A stretch of 64,000 nt of DNA from Nepenthes gracilis (GCA_033239525.1 BSYO01000034.1:3472001-3536000); one strand, 5' to 3'. Counted from the stretch's first letter, positions 12,181 to 23,033 are shown. Numbers and translations: made by a program. Notes: generated by a model not told the origin, from the sequence alone.

Positions 12181-12997
12181 CTTATAATTTATTCGATAAT
12201 TCAAATCCATGGACACACTGCATGTAAATTTTACTTTTTTTTAGTTTTTTCCTCCTATCTACCCATACTAATTTTAATAATTTTAGTAAAAATAGATATA
12301 TAATTAAATATATAAATATTATTTTTTAATATAAATAAGGGAGACACGATTTCATATAGTTTTATTTCAAAGTGAAACTACAGCTCACCGCGAACTGTAT
12401 TCTCCACACGGTGACTACGGAAGTCGCCTTCTTCCGGACACAGATTTCGCTGCCATTTCCCAGAAATTTCACTTGCATTTCACCGACTCTTCGATTGCTC
12501 TCGCCGCTCCGCATCCTCTCTCTTTTTCTTCCTAAATTTTCTTCTCTTTTCTTTTTATTTTTTCTTTCTTTTGTCTTATTAAAAAAAATTTTAAAATAAT
12601 TAATATAGTTTAATTTTATATCTTTATAAAATGTATAAATTTATGAGAATTAAATAATTTTAATATATGTAAAACATATTTATTTATGCTTCAAAAAGAA
12701 AAGCAAAATATAAACAAAATAAGTCGGGATATTTGACCATATTTTTACTTATAATTTCCTCCACTGGGGATATTAATTTATTTATTTCCTTACTTTTTAT
12801 AAAAACATATATTTAATGTAATAGAGAATTAGTGGGGATTTAATTACCCGAGTAAACTAATAAGGCAAGAAGTCGCTCTTGTGTCATTCTCATTGAAGTT
12901 CCCTACGGCCGTGAGTTTAACAAATAATTGAATACATTCCACAAGGCAGGATCCCATAGCCACACAACATGCACATGAATATATATATATATATATT
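12181..12997. other. AT-rich interval with pyrimidine-rich block and an exon-like stretch
   Basis: No intact gene was found. 12470-12570 is strongly pyrimidine-rich on the plus strand. On the minus strand, 12950-12842 reads open and is followed by GTAATT, so it could be a host exon fragment (VKLTAVGNFNENDTRATSCL), but I cannot name it. (AT)n at 12978-12996 abuts the Tat LTR. Confidence 0.4.
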
Positions 12998-13820
12998 TGA
13001 TGGGTCTCGGAACCTAAGGCCCAAAACAACAATTGTAGGTCCAGGGGATCACATGGGTAAATTAGTCCAAGAGGCCCACAAGCCCAATTAGGCCCAGATG
13101 GTTAAGCTTGTTCCGAGCGCCCGCAGAACCAAATCAAGCAACCAAGAATGGCATTGGTGGTCCGAGAGGTCACTGTGACCCACGCGGGGGACGCAGGACA
13201 ATTTAAAAGCCAAAATAACCAAGGATGCCACTAGATGATGACTTGCGACGCGCTCACGGGTACTCAACGGCCTCGACACGCCGTCTGGCAGGCAGACATC
13301 CCCTCGCACGCCATATCTCGCACGCCGGGATGTGTCCTGTCACATAGCCGCACAAACAGTAGTGGTGGCAGGCAGGCTTAACGTGCCAGTGCCACGTATC
13401 ACCCCTTTAACAACATCTCATTCCTTATAAATGTTCCCTTTCAGGCTACTGAAGGAGGATTTAGAAGAACTTTCATCTGAGCACGCTTGAGCAGATAACT
13501 CTCGAGAGAAAAGAGAAAGAGTGAAGGGAGAAAGAAAGAAGCTAGACTTCTAACACTGTAATTCCCTGTAAAGGAGAATCATCCCGCAAGTTCTCATTGT
13601 ACTCTTTTAACAAGTTAGTGAAACTTCTCGGACCTCCCGTCCGTTCCCGTGGTTTTTTACCCCTCTTTGCTTAACGGGATTTTCCACCTAAATCTGCATG
13701 TTCTCTCATCATCCTCGCACTTCTATCATATTGCTCATGCACTACTTATTTTGTGTTGCCAGTATCCGTCCGCCCGCTCGTATTTCGCAAAACAGGCGGC
13801 CGGAACTCTCGGACATAACA
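12998..13820 (+). repeat. 5' LTR of the Tat element
   Basis: 823 bp, starting TGATGGGTCTCGGAACC and ending GGACATAACA, directly followed by the primer-binding site. It matches 22218-23033 along its whole length. A TATA-like CCTTATAAATGTTCCC lies at about 13424-13441, followed by a transcribed-leader-like GA-rich stretch, consistent with the LTR promoter. The ~20-30-nt differences from the 3' LTR include several short indels around 13190-13380. Confidence 0.92.
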
Positions 13821-13840
13821 TTGGCACCGTCTGTGGGAAG
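13821..13840 (+). other. Primer-binding site of the Tat element
   Basis: TTGGCACCGTCTGTGGGAAG begins immediately after the 5' LTR. The TGGC(A/G)CCGTCTGTGGGAA motif is the usual primer site of Tat elements, where a host tRNA 3' end primes minus-strand DNA synthesis. Confidence 0.85.
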
Positions 13841-13906
13841 CAACTGAAAGTCTGCTTTTCACGTTTTTTCGAAAGAACGTGAACAACTTTAACTTCAAGC
13901 CTCATA

Positions 13907-15590
13907 ATGGTAAACACGAGAGCACAGAAGTGCACCCGCTAAAGAGGTGCCCTCACATGGTGGCGACCCCGATCCCTGTGCTGGGGCGGAGAATCACCCT
14001 GACCCCGTGGTCAGGGGCTTGGTGGCCAAGATAGACAGCATGTCCCAAGCCTTCAACACACTCTGCTCCAAAATCGAGCAGCTCAAGGGGGCTCCCGACA
14101 AGGCCTCCCAGGCCGAAGCGTCACAGGGCGGGAACAGAGAAGGCAATCGCCGCGAAAGGCCGCCCAGTTGACGCGACAACCCCAGGACCCAGGTGGCCTC
14201 CAGCAGCAGAGCCCCGCGGAGGGTTGAGGACCAACCAGGTCCTCGGGTTTGAGAAGAGAGCCCTGAGAGGCGTCACTTTGGGATCCAGCAGAACCGCCGC
14301 GAGCGTGACCACCAGGAGGCGGTTCCACAAGACGCTCCCCCACGAGGAGCCCGCACGGCCCCTGAGCGTCGTATCATTCAGGAGCCCTATGAGTTGAGGC
14401 ATTACCTCAACAAGAAGAAGGCGGCTATCCCACCTCGAGTGGAGAATAGACCGAAAAGAGGATGGAATCTGGTGCTCCGAGAGAGCAGTGGGGGAGGGGC
14501 TAACGCGCTCCAGTCCCCATTTTCTACGAGAGATTAGGACGAGGACGCTCCCTCCAAAATTCAAAATGCCTAATCTGGAGGTATACGACGGCAGCGGTGA
14601 TCCTATGGATTACCTCAATCATTTCAGGGAGCACCTGAACCTCCAAGGCCTGGATGAAACCACCACGTGCCAGTGCTTCCCTTTGACTCTAAAAGGGGAT
14701 GCACGGATATGGTTCTATGGGATGCTCGCGGACTCCATCCGTGACTTTGGAGACTTTGCTACGGCATTCCTGTCTCAATTCGCCTCCAACAGAAGAGTGG
14801 AGAAACAGCCCTGGCACCTCACCCGAATCAAACAGGGCGCTAGGGAGAGCTTGAGGAGATTCTTGGCCCGGTTTGTAGCTGAGGCCAGAAAAATCCCGAG
14901 ATTGACAGACGAGGTGAAGCTAAACGTCTTCCTCTCGGCTCTCGAAGGGGGTGCTTTCTTCAAGCACCTCATCCACAAGGGCCCGTAAACCTTCATCGAG
15001 GCTGAGGCTGTGGCCAGAGCTTTTATCGCGGCCGAGGAAGCCAACGACGCCAAAAGGCCAGAGAGGGACGAGCACCCTCACCAGAAGGCCGTGGAGGGCA
15101 AAAGAAAGGCCGGGGACTATCAAGGTCCCCAGGCATGAAAGAAGCAGCACAAGGTCGAGCAGAGCGCTCAGAGAGAGCCGCGGCCAGTGCAACTTGCGCC
15201 GCTAAACGACTCCCGCACCAATGTCCTGATGCAGATTCGGGGAGAGAAGTTCCTGAAGTGGCCTAAACCACTAAAGAACCCGGAAGGTGGGGATCAGTCG
15301 AAATACTGTGACTACCACCGCTCCGGGGGTCACAGCACGGAAGACTGCAGGACTTTGCAGAAGGAGATCAAGGACCTAATCAAGAGGGGATACCTCAACC
15401 GTTTCCTTCAAAGGCTTGGACAAACTTCCGGGACCTCGGACGACGGTGACGCTAAATCCCCCGGAATGGAGTGGGCTGTGGGGGTCGTGAATATGATATC
15501 CAGCCGGCCAGCCAGAGGAGATGGGCGCGAACTCGCGGCAGCGAAGAGGCCGAGGACGGGACTAAGGAGTGAAGACGATGTTATTTGTTT
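13907..15590 (+). pseudogene. Tat gag (capsid and zinc knuckle), broken
   Basis: This is the structural protein that packages element RNA into cytoplasmic particles. The start is taken at ATG 13907 (MVNTRAQK), which hits a stop after 11 codons. The N-terminal region then continues in a second frame (13947-14171) and the capsid in a third (14488-14988). The capsid carries the Retrotrans_gag pattern (YDGSGDPMDYLNHFREHL, LKGDARIWFYG, FLARFVAEAR). The frame runs on, through TAA at 14986 and TGA near 15136, to a zinc knuckle near 15305-15350 (C-x2-H-x4-H-x4-C, CDYHRSGGHSTEDC), the variant usual in Tat gag. At least two N-terminal frameshifts and two stops exclude function. Confidence 0.88.
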
Positions 15591-16266
15591 TAGTAATAGG
15601 GACTTAGACCATGTAACCTCTCCTCACTCCGACCCCCTGGTTGTAACTGCACTCGTTTCTGATGGGGCAAATGACTACCAGATGAAACGAGTATTTGTTG
15701 ATAATAGAAGCTCTAGTAATTTGCTGTACCTTGATGCCTACTTCAAGCTAGGACTTAAGAAAAATCAGATGAAAGTGCCAGAAGGGCCACTTTACAGGTT
15801 GGACAACAAGCCAGTGCCCGTCCAGGGTATCATCCAGTTGGAGGTGACCTTGGGAACGCATCCGAGGACGGCGTCCAAGGTTCTCACCTTCCTGGTTGTG
15901 GACTTGCCCTCGGTATATAATGCAATCCTCGGACGGCCTTGCTTGGCCGCCTTCAATGCAGTAACATCCATCCCGCATCTAAAGATGAAGTTTCCCACCC
16001 CATGTGGGATAGGAGAAGTCCTCGGGGACCAGTCAATGGGACGAAAGTGTTACTTAGCGCAAACGACGCAAGTAACACTTTCACAACCCATGGAAGACCT
16101 CGATCTCAGGGACGAGGACACGTCACAGCACGCTCAGCCAGGAGAACCAATAATAGAAGTTCCCCTAGATCCCACGGACTAGGAAAAGTATGTCCAAATA
16201 GGGAGTTCACTACCAGAGACTGTCAGGGACCAGCTCACCAATTTCCTGTGAGAAAACTCAGACATG
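15591..16266 (+). pseudogene. Tat aspartic protease region
   Basis: It is continuous with gag in the frame ending at 16182, so gag and protease would be one polyprotein. The active-site motif reads VDNRSSSNLLY near 15697-15730. The family has VD-x-GSS at this place, so the glycine of the catalytic triad is replaced by arginine (a G-to-A change would do it). The fold end is clear: FLVVDLPSVYNAILGRP near 15890-15940 and then PHLKMKFPTPCGIGEV. TAG at 16180 and a 1-bp loss near 16266 (GACATGTCGCAT where the 60-kb copy has a TTCGCATGG context) separate it from RT. Confidence 0.85.
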
Positions 16267-17530
16267 TCGCATAGTCCCCCAGCGACATGCCCGGGATCTC
16301 TCCTGAGATCATTGTCCACAAGCTAGGCATCTACCCTAGGTACAAACCGGTCAGACAGAAGCGTAGAAACTACTCCACTGAAAAGTTAGTGGCCGTCTGT
16401 GAGGAGGTGAAGAAACTTCTGGACGCTGGATTCGCCCGAGAGGTGCAGTACCCGGACTGGCTGGCCAATGTTGTCATGGTAAAGAAAAGCAATGGGAAGT
16501 GGAGGATGTGTGTAGACTTCACCGACTTCAACAAGGCATGCCCCAAGGACAGCTTCTCCTTGCCCAGAATCGACCAACTTGTGGACTCGACATCTGGCCA
16601 CGAACTGTTAAGCTTCATGGACGCATGCTCAGGGTACAACCAAATTAGGATGAGTCCCGAAGACAAGGAGCACACATCGTTCATGATTGACCAAGGGACA
16701 TACTGCTACAAGGTAATGCCCTTTGGCATCAAGAACGCAGGAGCAATCTATCAGCGACTTGTGAACAAGATGTTCAAGGACCAGATAGGCAGGAACGTGA
16801 AGGTGTACGTCGACGACATGCTCGTCAAGAGCAGATCGAGCAGCGACCACGTGAGGGACTTGGCCGAGGCCTTCCATGTGCTTAGATCTCATGGAATGAA
16901 GCTGAATCCAAGCAAGTGTACTTTCAGTGTCGCCTCGGAAAAATTCTTAGGGTACATCGTGTCCTACCGGGGAATCAAGGCGAACCCAGAGAAGATCCAA
17001 GCAATCCTAGATATGCGGTCCCCGCGGACGGTAAAGGAAGTCCAACAACTTACTGGGCGGGTGGCCGCCCTCTCCCGTTTCCTGGCGAAGTCGGCCGAGA
17101 AACACCTACCATTCTTCAAATCTCTAAGGGGAACGAAGACCCGAGATTTTCGGTGGAGTGATGACTGCGAGGACGCTTTCTGAGGACTCAAGAGTTACCT
17201 CTCGAATCCACCCCTTCTTGCTTCTCCACAGCAGGGTGAGGAGCTATACCTGTACCTCTCTGTGTCCGACACAGCATTGAGCTCGGCATTAGTACAAGAT
17301 CAGCATGGCAGGCAGCAGCCCGTATATTATGTGAGCAAGACTCTCGCAGATGCCGAGACCAGGTATCCCATCACGGAGAAGGTGGCCTTAGCATTGGTGT
17401 ACTCCGCAAGGAAGCTTAGGCCGTATTTTCAAGCGCACAAGATAGTAGTCTTAACCGACCAGCCATTAAGGATCATCTTGCAGAAGCCCGAGATATCCGG
17501 GCGATTGATCAAGTGGGCTATTGATTGGGG
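16267..17530 (+). pseudogene. Tat reverse transcriptase with first RNase H segment
   Basis: The RT copies element RNA to DNA in the cytoplasmic particle. The 298-codon frame 16287-17183 carries all core RT motifs: KKSNGKWRMCVDFTDFN, LLSFMDACSGYNQIRM, MPFGIKNAGAIYQRL and the catalytic YVDDM at about 16805, then FLGYIVSYRGI and a thumb with VQQLTGRVAALSRFL. TGA at 17181 (a CGA or CAA codon would fit) interrupts it. The same frame resumes (17262-17543) with the connection and RNase H start (YLYLSVSDTALSSALV, SARKLRPYFQAHKIVVLTD). A 1-bp deletion near 17525 shifts the frame. The catalytic residues of RT itself are intact. Confidence 0.92.
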
Positions 17531-18396
17531 GAATTTGACATAGAGTTTCATCTGAGACCAGCCCTGAAGGGACAGGCGCTCGCGGACTTCCTCATCGAGA
17601 CAATAGCGCCCCCGGTTGCGACGAGGGCGAAGCTACAACGGATGAGTTCAATAGGGCGTCTACTAAGACCCTGCACGTGGACGGCTCCTCCATGAAGGAT
17701 GGCTGCGGAGCAGGAGTTGTCTTACTCACACCCGAGGGGTTGGAGATAAAATACTCGCTGACACTAGGGTTCTCGGCTACGAACAATGCTGCAGAGTACG
17801 AGGCCTTGCTGGCTGGACTTCGATTGGCCAAAGAATGTTCGACCAGGGAATTGATTATCTACAGCTACTTCGAATTGGTCATCAACCAGGTTCGTGGAAG
17901 CTATGATGTTAACAACGCGCAACTGTCCAAATACCTTTCCAAGGTTAAGGGCATGATCATGGACTTTAAGACCGCCGAGTTCGTCCACATCCCGCGGGAG
18001 GAAAACGCCAAGGCTGACACGCTTGCACGGGCCGCAGCTTCTGGGGATCCTGAACAGTACGCTAGTGGGATGCGCGAAGTCCTGAGCAGGTCCAGCGTCG
18101 AAGACCGTGAGCAGGAGGTAATGCAAGTCGTGGACGGGAACATCTGGATGACTCCTTATCTGAAGTATCTATCTGATGGCTCGCTGCTCGAGGATCCAAA
18201 TGAAGCCAAGAAGGTGAAGAAAATGGCGTGTTGGTACACGATCGTGGACGGCCAGCTGTATCGACGGGGCTTCTCAACTCCTTACCTAAGGTGTCTCACC
18301 CCAGAGGAGGCCGACTACGCCCTTCAGGAGGTGCATCTCGGAGTATGCGGATCTCACATCGGAGGAAAGAACCTAACTTTTAAGCTCATGAGATAA
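17531..18396 (+). pseudogene. Tat RNase H and integrase N-terminus
   Basis: The frame covered by 17677-18396 begins just upstream with LHVDGSSMKDGCGAGVVL, the first RNase H aspartate. AEYEALLAGLRLAKE follows with the glutamate. The third acidic motif reads IIYSYFELVIN; the family has Asp in place of the Tyr, and the 60-kb copy still reads YSDFEL, so this RNase H has lost a catalytic residue. The C-terminal part contains EFVHIPREENAKADTLAR. An integrase zinc-binding segment starts at HLGVCGSHIGG near 18335. The stop at 18394 (TAAGGATAC in place of a CAAGGATAC-like context) interrupts the integrase. Confidence 0.88.
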
Positions 18397-19330
18397 GGAT
18401 ACCACTGGCCAACAATGAGGTATGACGCCATGGACTTTGTGCGCAAATGCGAAAACTGCCAACTTCACAGCAACATGAGCCATCACCCCCACATGGATCT
18501 CCGGGCACTGCAGTCCTTGTGGCCGTTCGCCTAATGGAGACTCGACATCCTCGAACCACTTCCCCTCGCTCCCAGACAAAGGAAGTTCCTGATTGTTGGA
18601 ATAGACTACTTCACCAAATGGGTGGAAGCAGTGCCGCTGGCTAGGATAACGGAGCAAAATGCGACGGAGTTCCTCCGGCAAAATATCGTATGCAGGTTTG
18701 GAATACCAGAGTGTATCGTGACTGACAACGGGACGCAGTTCACCGGAAAACGATTCACTAAATATTGCACAAGCCTGATAATCAACCTGGTGCATACGTC
18801 AGTAGCGTACCCGCAAGCCAACAGGCAGGTGGAAGTAATGAACCGCACGATCCTACATGGGCTGAAGACCAAGCTAGAGTCTTCCGATGGCTCAGGGGTA
18901 CACGAGCTGCCCTCGGTCCTCTGGTCATACAGGACAACGCCCAGAGAGCCCATAAGAGAGACCCCTTTCAGTCTTTGTTACGGGGTCGAAGCTATCATCC
19001 CAATAGAAGTAGGCCTCACCAGCCCTCGGGTTGGGTGCTTCAGCACAACGGACAACATCCAGAGACTCCGAGAGAGCCTCGACGTGCTCGAGGAGGTTCG
19101 CGATCAGGCAATGCTTAAGATAGCGGCCTACCAGCAACGGGTGGCCCGCTATTACAACAAGAAAGTGAAGGCGTGACAATTTGAGGTTGGGGATCTTGTA
19201 CTGAGAAGCGTCGAAGCTACGGAAAAAAATGCCGCAGAAACAAACTCTCGCCAAATTGAGTGGGACCGTTTTTGGTCTCCGCCATCCTACGAGGAGGGGC
19301 TTACAAGTTGCACACCCAAGAGGGCAAGCT
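18397..19330 (+). pseudogene. Tat integrase core and C-terminus
   Basis: It continues in the same frame as the RNase H segment. The zinc finger finishes with CENC near 18447. A TAG stop lies near 18533 (FA*WRLDIL, where a WG codon pair is usual). The catalytic core follows: GIDYFTKWVEA (first Asp, ~18600), VTDNGTQF (second Asp, ~18717) and NRQVEVMNR (Glu, ~18825). The last has Arg where Tat integrases have Gly (NGQVE), again a G-to-A type change. The tail QFEVGDLVLRSVE follows a TGA at 19174. It would have joined element cDNA to host DNA in the nucleus. Confidence 0.88.
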
Positions 19331-19401
19331 GATACCCCGAACTTGGAATGCCACTCACCTTAGGAGATACTACCAGTGACGGGCGGGTCGTCCCCGACAA
19401 A

Positions 19402-19694
19402 CAAAACTCGGATTCGTCCGAGCGGCCCAAGAGATCATACTCAAAACTCGGATTCGTCCGAGCAGCCCCAGAGGTCGAACTACAAAAACTCGGCAGTAGC
19501 CGAGCGGCCCCAGAGGTCGAACTCCAAAAACTCTGCAGTAGCCGAGCGGCCCTAGAGGTCAAACTCCAAAAACTCAGCAGTAGCCGAGCGGCCCCAGAGA
19601 TCGAACTCCAAAAACTCAGCAGAGCCGAGCGGCCCCAGAGGTCGAACTCCAAAAACTCGGCAGTAGCCGAGCGGCCCCAGAGGTCGAACTCCAA
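19402..19694 (+). repeat. 42-bp minisatellite in the Tat 3' spacer
   Basis: About seven units of roughly 42 bp follow one another. Most start GAGCGGCCCCAGAGGTCGAA and end near AACTCGGCAGTAGCC. The first unit diverges (GATTCGTCC in place of GCAGTAGCC) and one unit near 19620 lost a base. Tandem repeats between pol and the 3' LTR are common in Tat elements. The length is close to a multiple of three, so all six frames give repetitive ORFs (19287-19731); these are not genes. Confidence 0.9.
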
Positions 19695-19730
19695 CGCTGA
19701 AAACCCGAGAGGTCAAAAGGTTAAAAGTTA

Positions 19731-20298
19731 GAAGATCCTAAAAGGATCACACGCTCAAACCCGAGAAGTTAAAAGGCCAAGGATCTCAAAGAGATCACAT
19801 GCTCAAAGCTAAGAGTAAGGCGCTGAACATCGCGCCGCAAAAAAAAAAAAAGGAGAGACACTTGTGCTAAACTCAAGAGTTCCTTTTTTCATATATGCAA
19901 TACAACAGTGGTAAAGGAAAAACAAAAGCTAGCCCTCGTCAGGACCCTAAGGTGGAACGGCTCCGGATTACTCTTCTAAAGACGAAGAGTCCTCTCTGTG
20001 ACTCGAAGTTCTCGGCTGGTCTGATGAGCGAGGACCCGCTGAGGAGCTTGGACCCGAGGACCCAGGAAATGGCCTGATTCGAAGATCGTACACATCCTCG
20101 GCGCGCGGCGGCGCGCATTACGCGGATCCAGCACGGCGGCAAGGAATCGTGGGTGCAAGAGTTGCATCAGCCGACGGCACAAATGGATGCCATCCCAGAC
20201 CTTGGCCTCCAGCAGGGGGCTATGTCGATAGCTTTCACCGAGGCCCTCAGCGCCTCCTCCAACTAAAGGTTTCGTTCCAGGGGGAATCCGTGTTGGGC
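19731..20298. other. Tat 3' spacer, downstream of the antisense ORF
   Basis: Non-coding spacer with an A12 run near 19840. On the minus strand, 20298-20150 may carry read-through sequence of the antisense ORF (LEEALRASVKAIDIAP near 20250), which suggests that the stop at 20299 is itself a mutation. Confidence 0.5.
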
Positions 20299-21812
20299 TT
20301 ATAAGAGCCTCAGGGCTTCCTTAGATGAAGCGCTCTTCACGATGGCCTCAGCAAGTGCCGCGTGCAGCCGTTGGTTCTCCTCTTGAACGGCCCTCGAGGA
20401 CTCCGCCTCCGAACGAGACTGAGCGACTTCGCCCACCAGCTGGTTAAGGCCACCGATCAGATCCTGGAGCTGCAAAAGGAACCAAAGCTACTCATTTACA
20501 GGCAACAGAAAGCAAGGTAAATGGGAAGATGGCAAAGTACCTTAGAAACCACAGGATCTTGAGTGGGGCCACTCTCCCTCGAGGTCTCGGGCACGAGTGG
20601 GTGCTCCGTGTGCACCACAGAAACATCAAGAGCAACCTCGGATGGAGGACCTTCAGGAATGGGGGCTTCGCCACGTCCGAGGCCCCCGGCGGCCGGGATC
20701 TCTAAGACCGCGACCTCAGCCTCATCGCCGCTAAGAATGTCAAAAATTTCCTCAGCGGTAGCAGCGACGGTTGCCTCCATCTCGCAAGGCTCTACGATCT
20801 CATCAAAAGTTGCCTCCTCCGAGGCATCAAAAGCAATAGGGTCGTCAGACGAGGGACCGGCAAAGATAGCCGAAACCTCATGATGGGCCTCGGTACCAGA
20901 GGTAGAAGGAGCGGTGACCCCAGATTCCGCAGGAGGACCAGAAACGAACCTCATGGCCTTCTTAACCATGGGGGTAATAACGGAGTCGTCGTCTCCCGAC
21001 GAGGGCTCACCAACAATGCTCAGTGGACCCTCTAGGGCCTCAGTCCGCGGACTCTTCTGAGGCCTCTCGGATGGCTCCTGAATAACAAGAGGACCCTCTC
21101 TTTTCCTTAACTTCTTCTTCTTTTTCTTCTTCGAAGCTGCAATGACATAATCTCCAGACAACGTCACCCACTTGGCTGCGGCCAACTTTTCAGGAGACAA
21201 CCAAGTGTTCTTCTTCCCCACGTCAAAGCTGCCAAGGTTGGCCATCACTAAATCCGTGACCTCCTTGGCAACCTCTCTCTCCTCGTCAGTGACCTCAGAA
21301 CAATGCTTACCCGCTATATTTTTCCATACGGATGAGAGCTGCTAGTCCTCAACAATTCTCAGGAAAAAGAACCTATCCTTCCACCTTTTCGTGGAATCCG
21401 AGTTCCCTCCACTCATCTCAGCGAACTCCGGGCGAGGAGTCATGGTGATCCAGTCAAGATTATGGGTAAAGCGAAACATGACCTTCACCATGACCGCCTC
21501 AAGGACTTTACTGTGACAGCGCGCGAATACACAAAGGGAGACCGAGTACCTGATAGCGTTGGGCTGAAACCTTGAGAATGGGACGGCTAGCTCCTTCATC
21601 AGACGGTAAAGCTCCGTGGGAACAGGGAAACGAAGTCCACCTTTAAGGTGAACCTCGTAGACCGCAATAAAACCGCCTGAAGGATTGCACGCCCTCTCTG
21701 CGGCTCCTGGAACCACCATCGAATCAAACTCCGAAATACCGTATTTCGCCCTGATTTGCTCAAGGTCTTGAGGGGAAAGAGAAGAGGCTATGTCTACGAT
21801 GCCGGGAGCCAT
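20299..21812 (-). CDS. Antisense ORF (aORF) of the Tat element, two exons, one internal stop
   Basis: It is encoded opposite to gag-pol between pol and the 3' LTR, the known place of aORFs in Tat/Retand elements; its function is unknown. The start is taken at ATG 21812 (MAPGIVDIASSLS) rather than the upstream ATG at 21926, because the extra N-terminus looks like leader. The N-terminal domain (GGFIAVYEVHLKGGLRFPVP, FQPNAIRYSVSL) resembles the putative gypsy-type transposon domain. After it come a TAG at 21342 (TGG would fit), a lysine run, an acidic Ser/Pro-rich linker and, across a putative 71-bp intron (20470-20540), a helical coiled coil (LQDLIGGLNQLVGEVAQSRS) ending in TAA at 20299. Except for the TAG and perhaps the final TAA the frame is open over ~480 codons, which suggests recent constraint or youth. 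Confidence 0.75.
20470..20540 (-). other. Putative 71-bp spliceosomal intron in the aORF
   Basis: On the minus strand the coding frame reaches GTTTCTAAG, then GTACTTTGCC opens and CCTTTTGCAG closes the interval, with a T-rich body and TAAATG/TAG in it. Removing 71 bases joins VVSK to LQDLIGG in phase 0 and replaces an early stop with 56 further codons. Sites fit plant GT-AG introns. No transcript evidence is available here. Confidence 0.65.
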
Positions 21813-22203
21813 GGCGGCAGGAAGCGAAAACGCAATGGCGAAAAGAATCTCAAATGACGCAAGGAAACGAAAAAGAGGAAAAGGGAAAGAATGAAGGCGT
21901 GATAGAGAATTTAAAGGAAATTTCAAACGAAGAAAAAAAGCACCCTCATTATGACCTTGCCACGTGTCAATACCCCATGCACAGCAGGAAGCGTAGGCTT
22001 CGGGGCTTTCCGAAATGACGTCACATCAATCGGATATCACATTTAATACTCCGCAGGGAAATGAAATGGCGGCGAAAGACAGACCTCGGATTTGTAAAGA
22101 GATCTCAGACGTGCCTCGTGTCAGCAAAAGATGAAGGCCGCGAGCTATCGTGACAGGAGGATGTTCACAAGGCATGTCAAACGGCCAAAGCCTCGGACCG
22201 TTT

Positions 22204-22217
22204 GAACATGGGGCTCA
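22204..22217 (+). other. Polypurine tract region of the Tat element
   Basis: GAACATGGGGCTCA ends directly at the first base of the 3' LTR. It is only moderately purine-rich, but it is at the required place for plus-strand DNA priming. Confidence 0.55.
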
Positions 22218-23033
22218 TGATCGGTCTCGGAACCTAATGCCCAAAACAACAATTGTATGCCCAGGGGATCACATGGGTAAATTGGTCCAAGAGGCCCACA
22301 AGCCCAATTAGGCCCAGATGGTTAAGCTTGTTCCGATCGCCCGCAGAACGAAATCAAGCAACCAAGAATGGCATTGGTGGTCCGAGAGGTCACTGTGACC
22401 CACGCAGGGACGAGGACAGCCAGAAAAGCCAAAATAATCAAGGATGCCAGTTAGGATGACTTGCGCAGCATGTGCCTCAACGGCCTCTGACACGCCGTAC
22501 CTGTAGGGCATGTGTCCCTGCACGTCGTATCTGCAGGCTGTGACAGGTATCCCTATCACAGCCGCACCAATAGTAGTGGTGGCAGGCAGGCCTAACGTGC
22601 CAGTGCCACGTGTCACCCTCTAACGGCATCCCATTCCTTATAAATATCCCCTTTCAGGCTACTGAAGGAGGATTCAGAAGAACTTTCATCTGAACACACT
22701 TGAGCAGATAACTCTCGAGAGAAAAAAGAAAGAGTGAAGGGAGAAAGAAAGAAGCCATACTTCTAACACTGTAATTCCCTGTAAAGGATAATCATCCCGC
22801 AAGTTCTCATTGTACTCTTTTAACAAGTTAGTGAAACTTCTCGGACCTCCCGTCCGTTCCTGTGATTTTTTACTCCTCTTTGCTTAACGGGATTTTCCAC
22901 ATAAATCTGCGTGTTCTCTCATCATCCTCGCACTTCTATTATACTGCTCGTGCACTACTTATTTTGTGTTGCCAGTATCCGTCCGCCCGCTCGTATTTCA
23001 CAAAACAGGCGGCCGGAACTCTCAGACGCAACA
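22218..23033 (+). repeat. 3' LTR of the Tat element
   Basis: 816 bp, starting TGATCGGTCTCGGAACC and ending GACGCAACA. It is collinear with 12998-13820; the main differences are indels around 22400-22560. It carries the same TATA-like CCTTATAAATATCCCC near 22636. Confidence 0.92.

Larger units (their letters stand above)
12998..23033 (+). mobile_element. Near-complete Tat-lineage Ty3/Gypsy retrotransposon (10.0 kb, inactivated)
   Basis: It is bounded by two ~820-bp LTRs that start TGAT(G/C)GGTCTCGG and end in ACA. It holds a primer-binding site, gag, protease, RT, RNase H, integrase, a tandem-repeat spacer, an antisense ORF and a polypurine tract, in the order known for the Tat (Retand/Ogre-like) lineage. 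All enzymatic domains are recognisable, but there are at least three frameshifts and five in-frame stops. No 5-bp target duplication is evident (left flank ATATT, right flank CAATA). The LTRs are clearly alike but differ by small indels (823 vs 816 bp) and substitutions. It is the youngest-looking Tat copy in the window and a useful reference for the older ones. Confidence 0.92.

Noticed and set aside
19287..19731. Repetitive 127- and 135-codon frames on both strands
   Set aside because: The 42-bp repeat is a multiple of three, so repeat frames stay open by construction.
20563..20883. 106-codon plus-strand frame in the Tat 3' region
   Set aside because: It is the complement of the acidic, Ser-rich linker of the antisense ORF, which extends much further and has domains.
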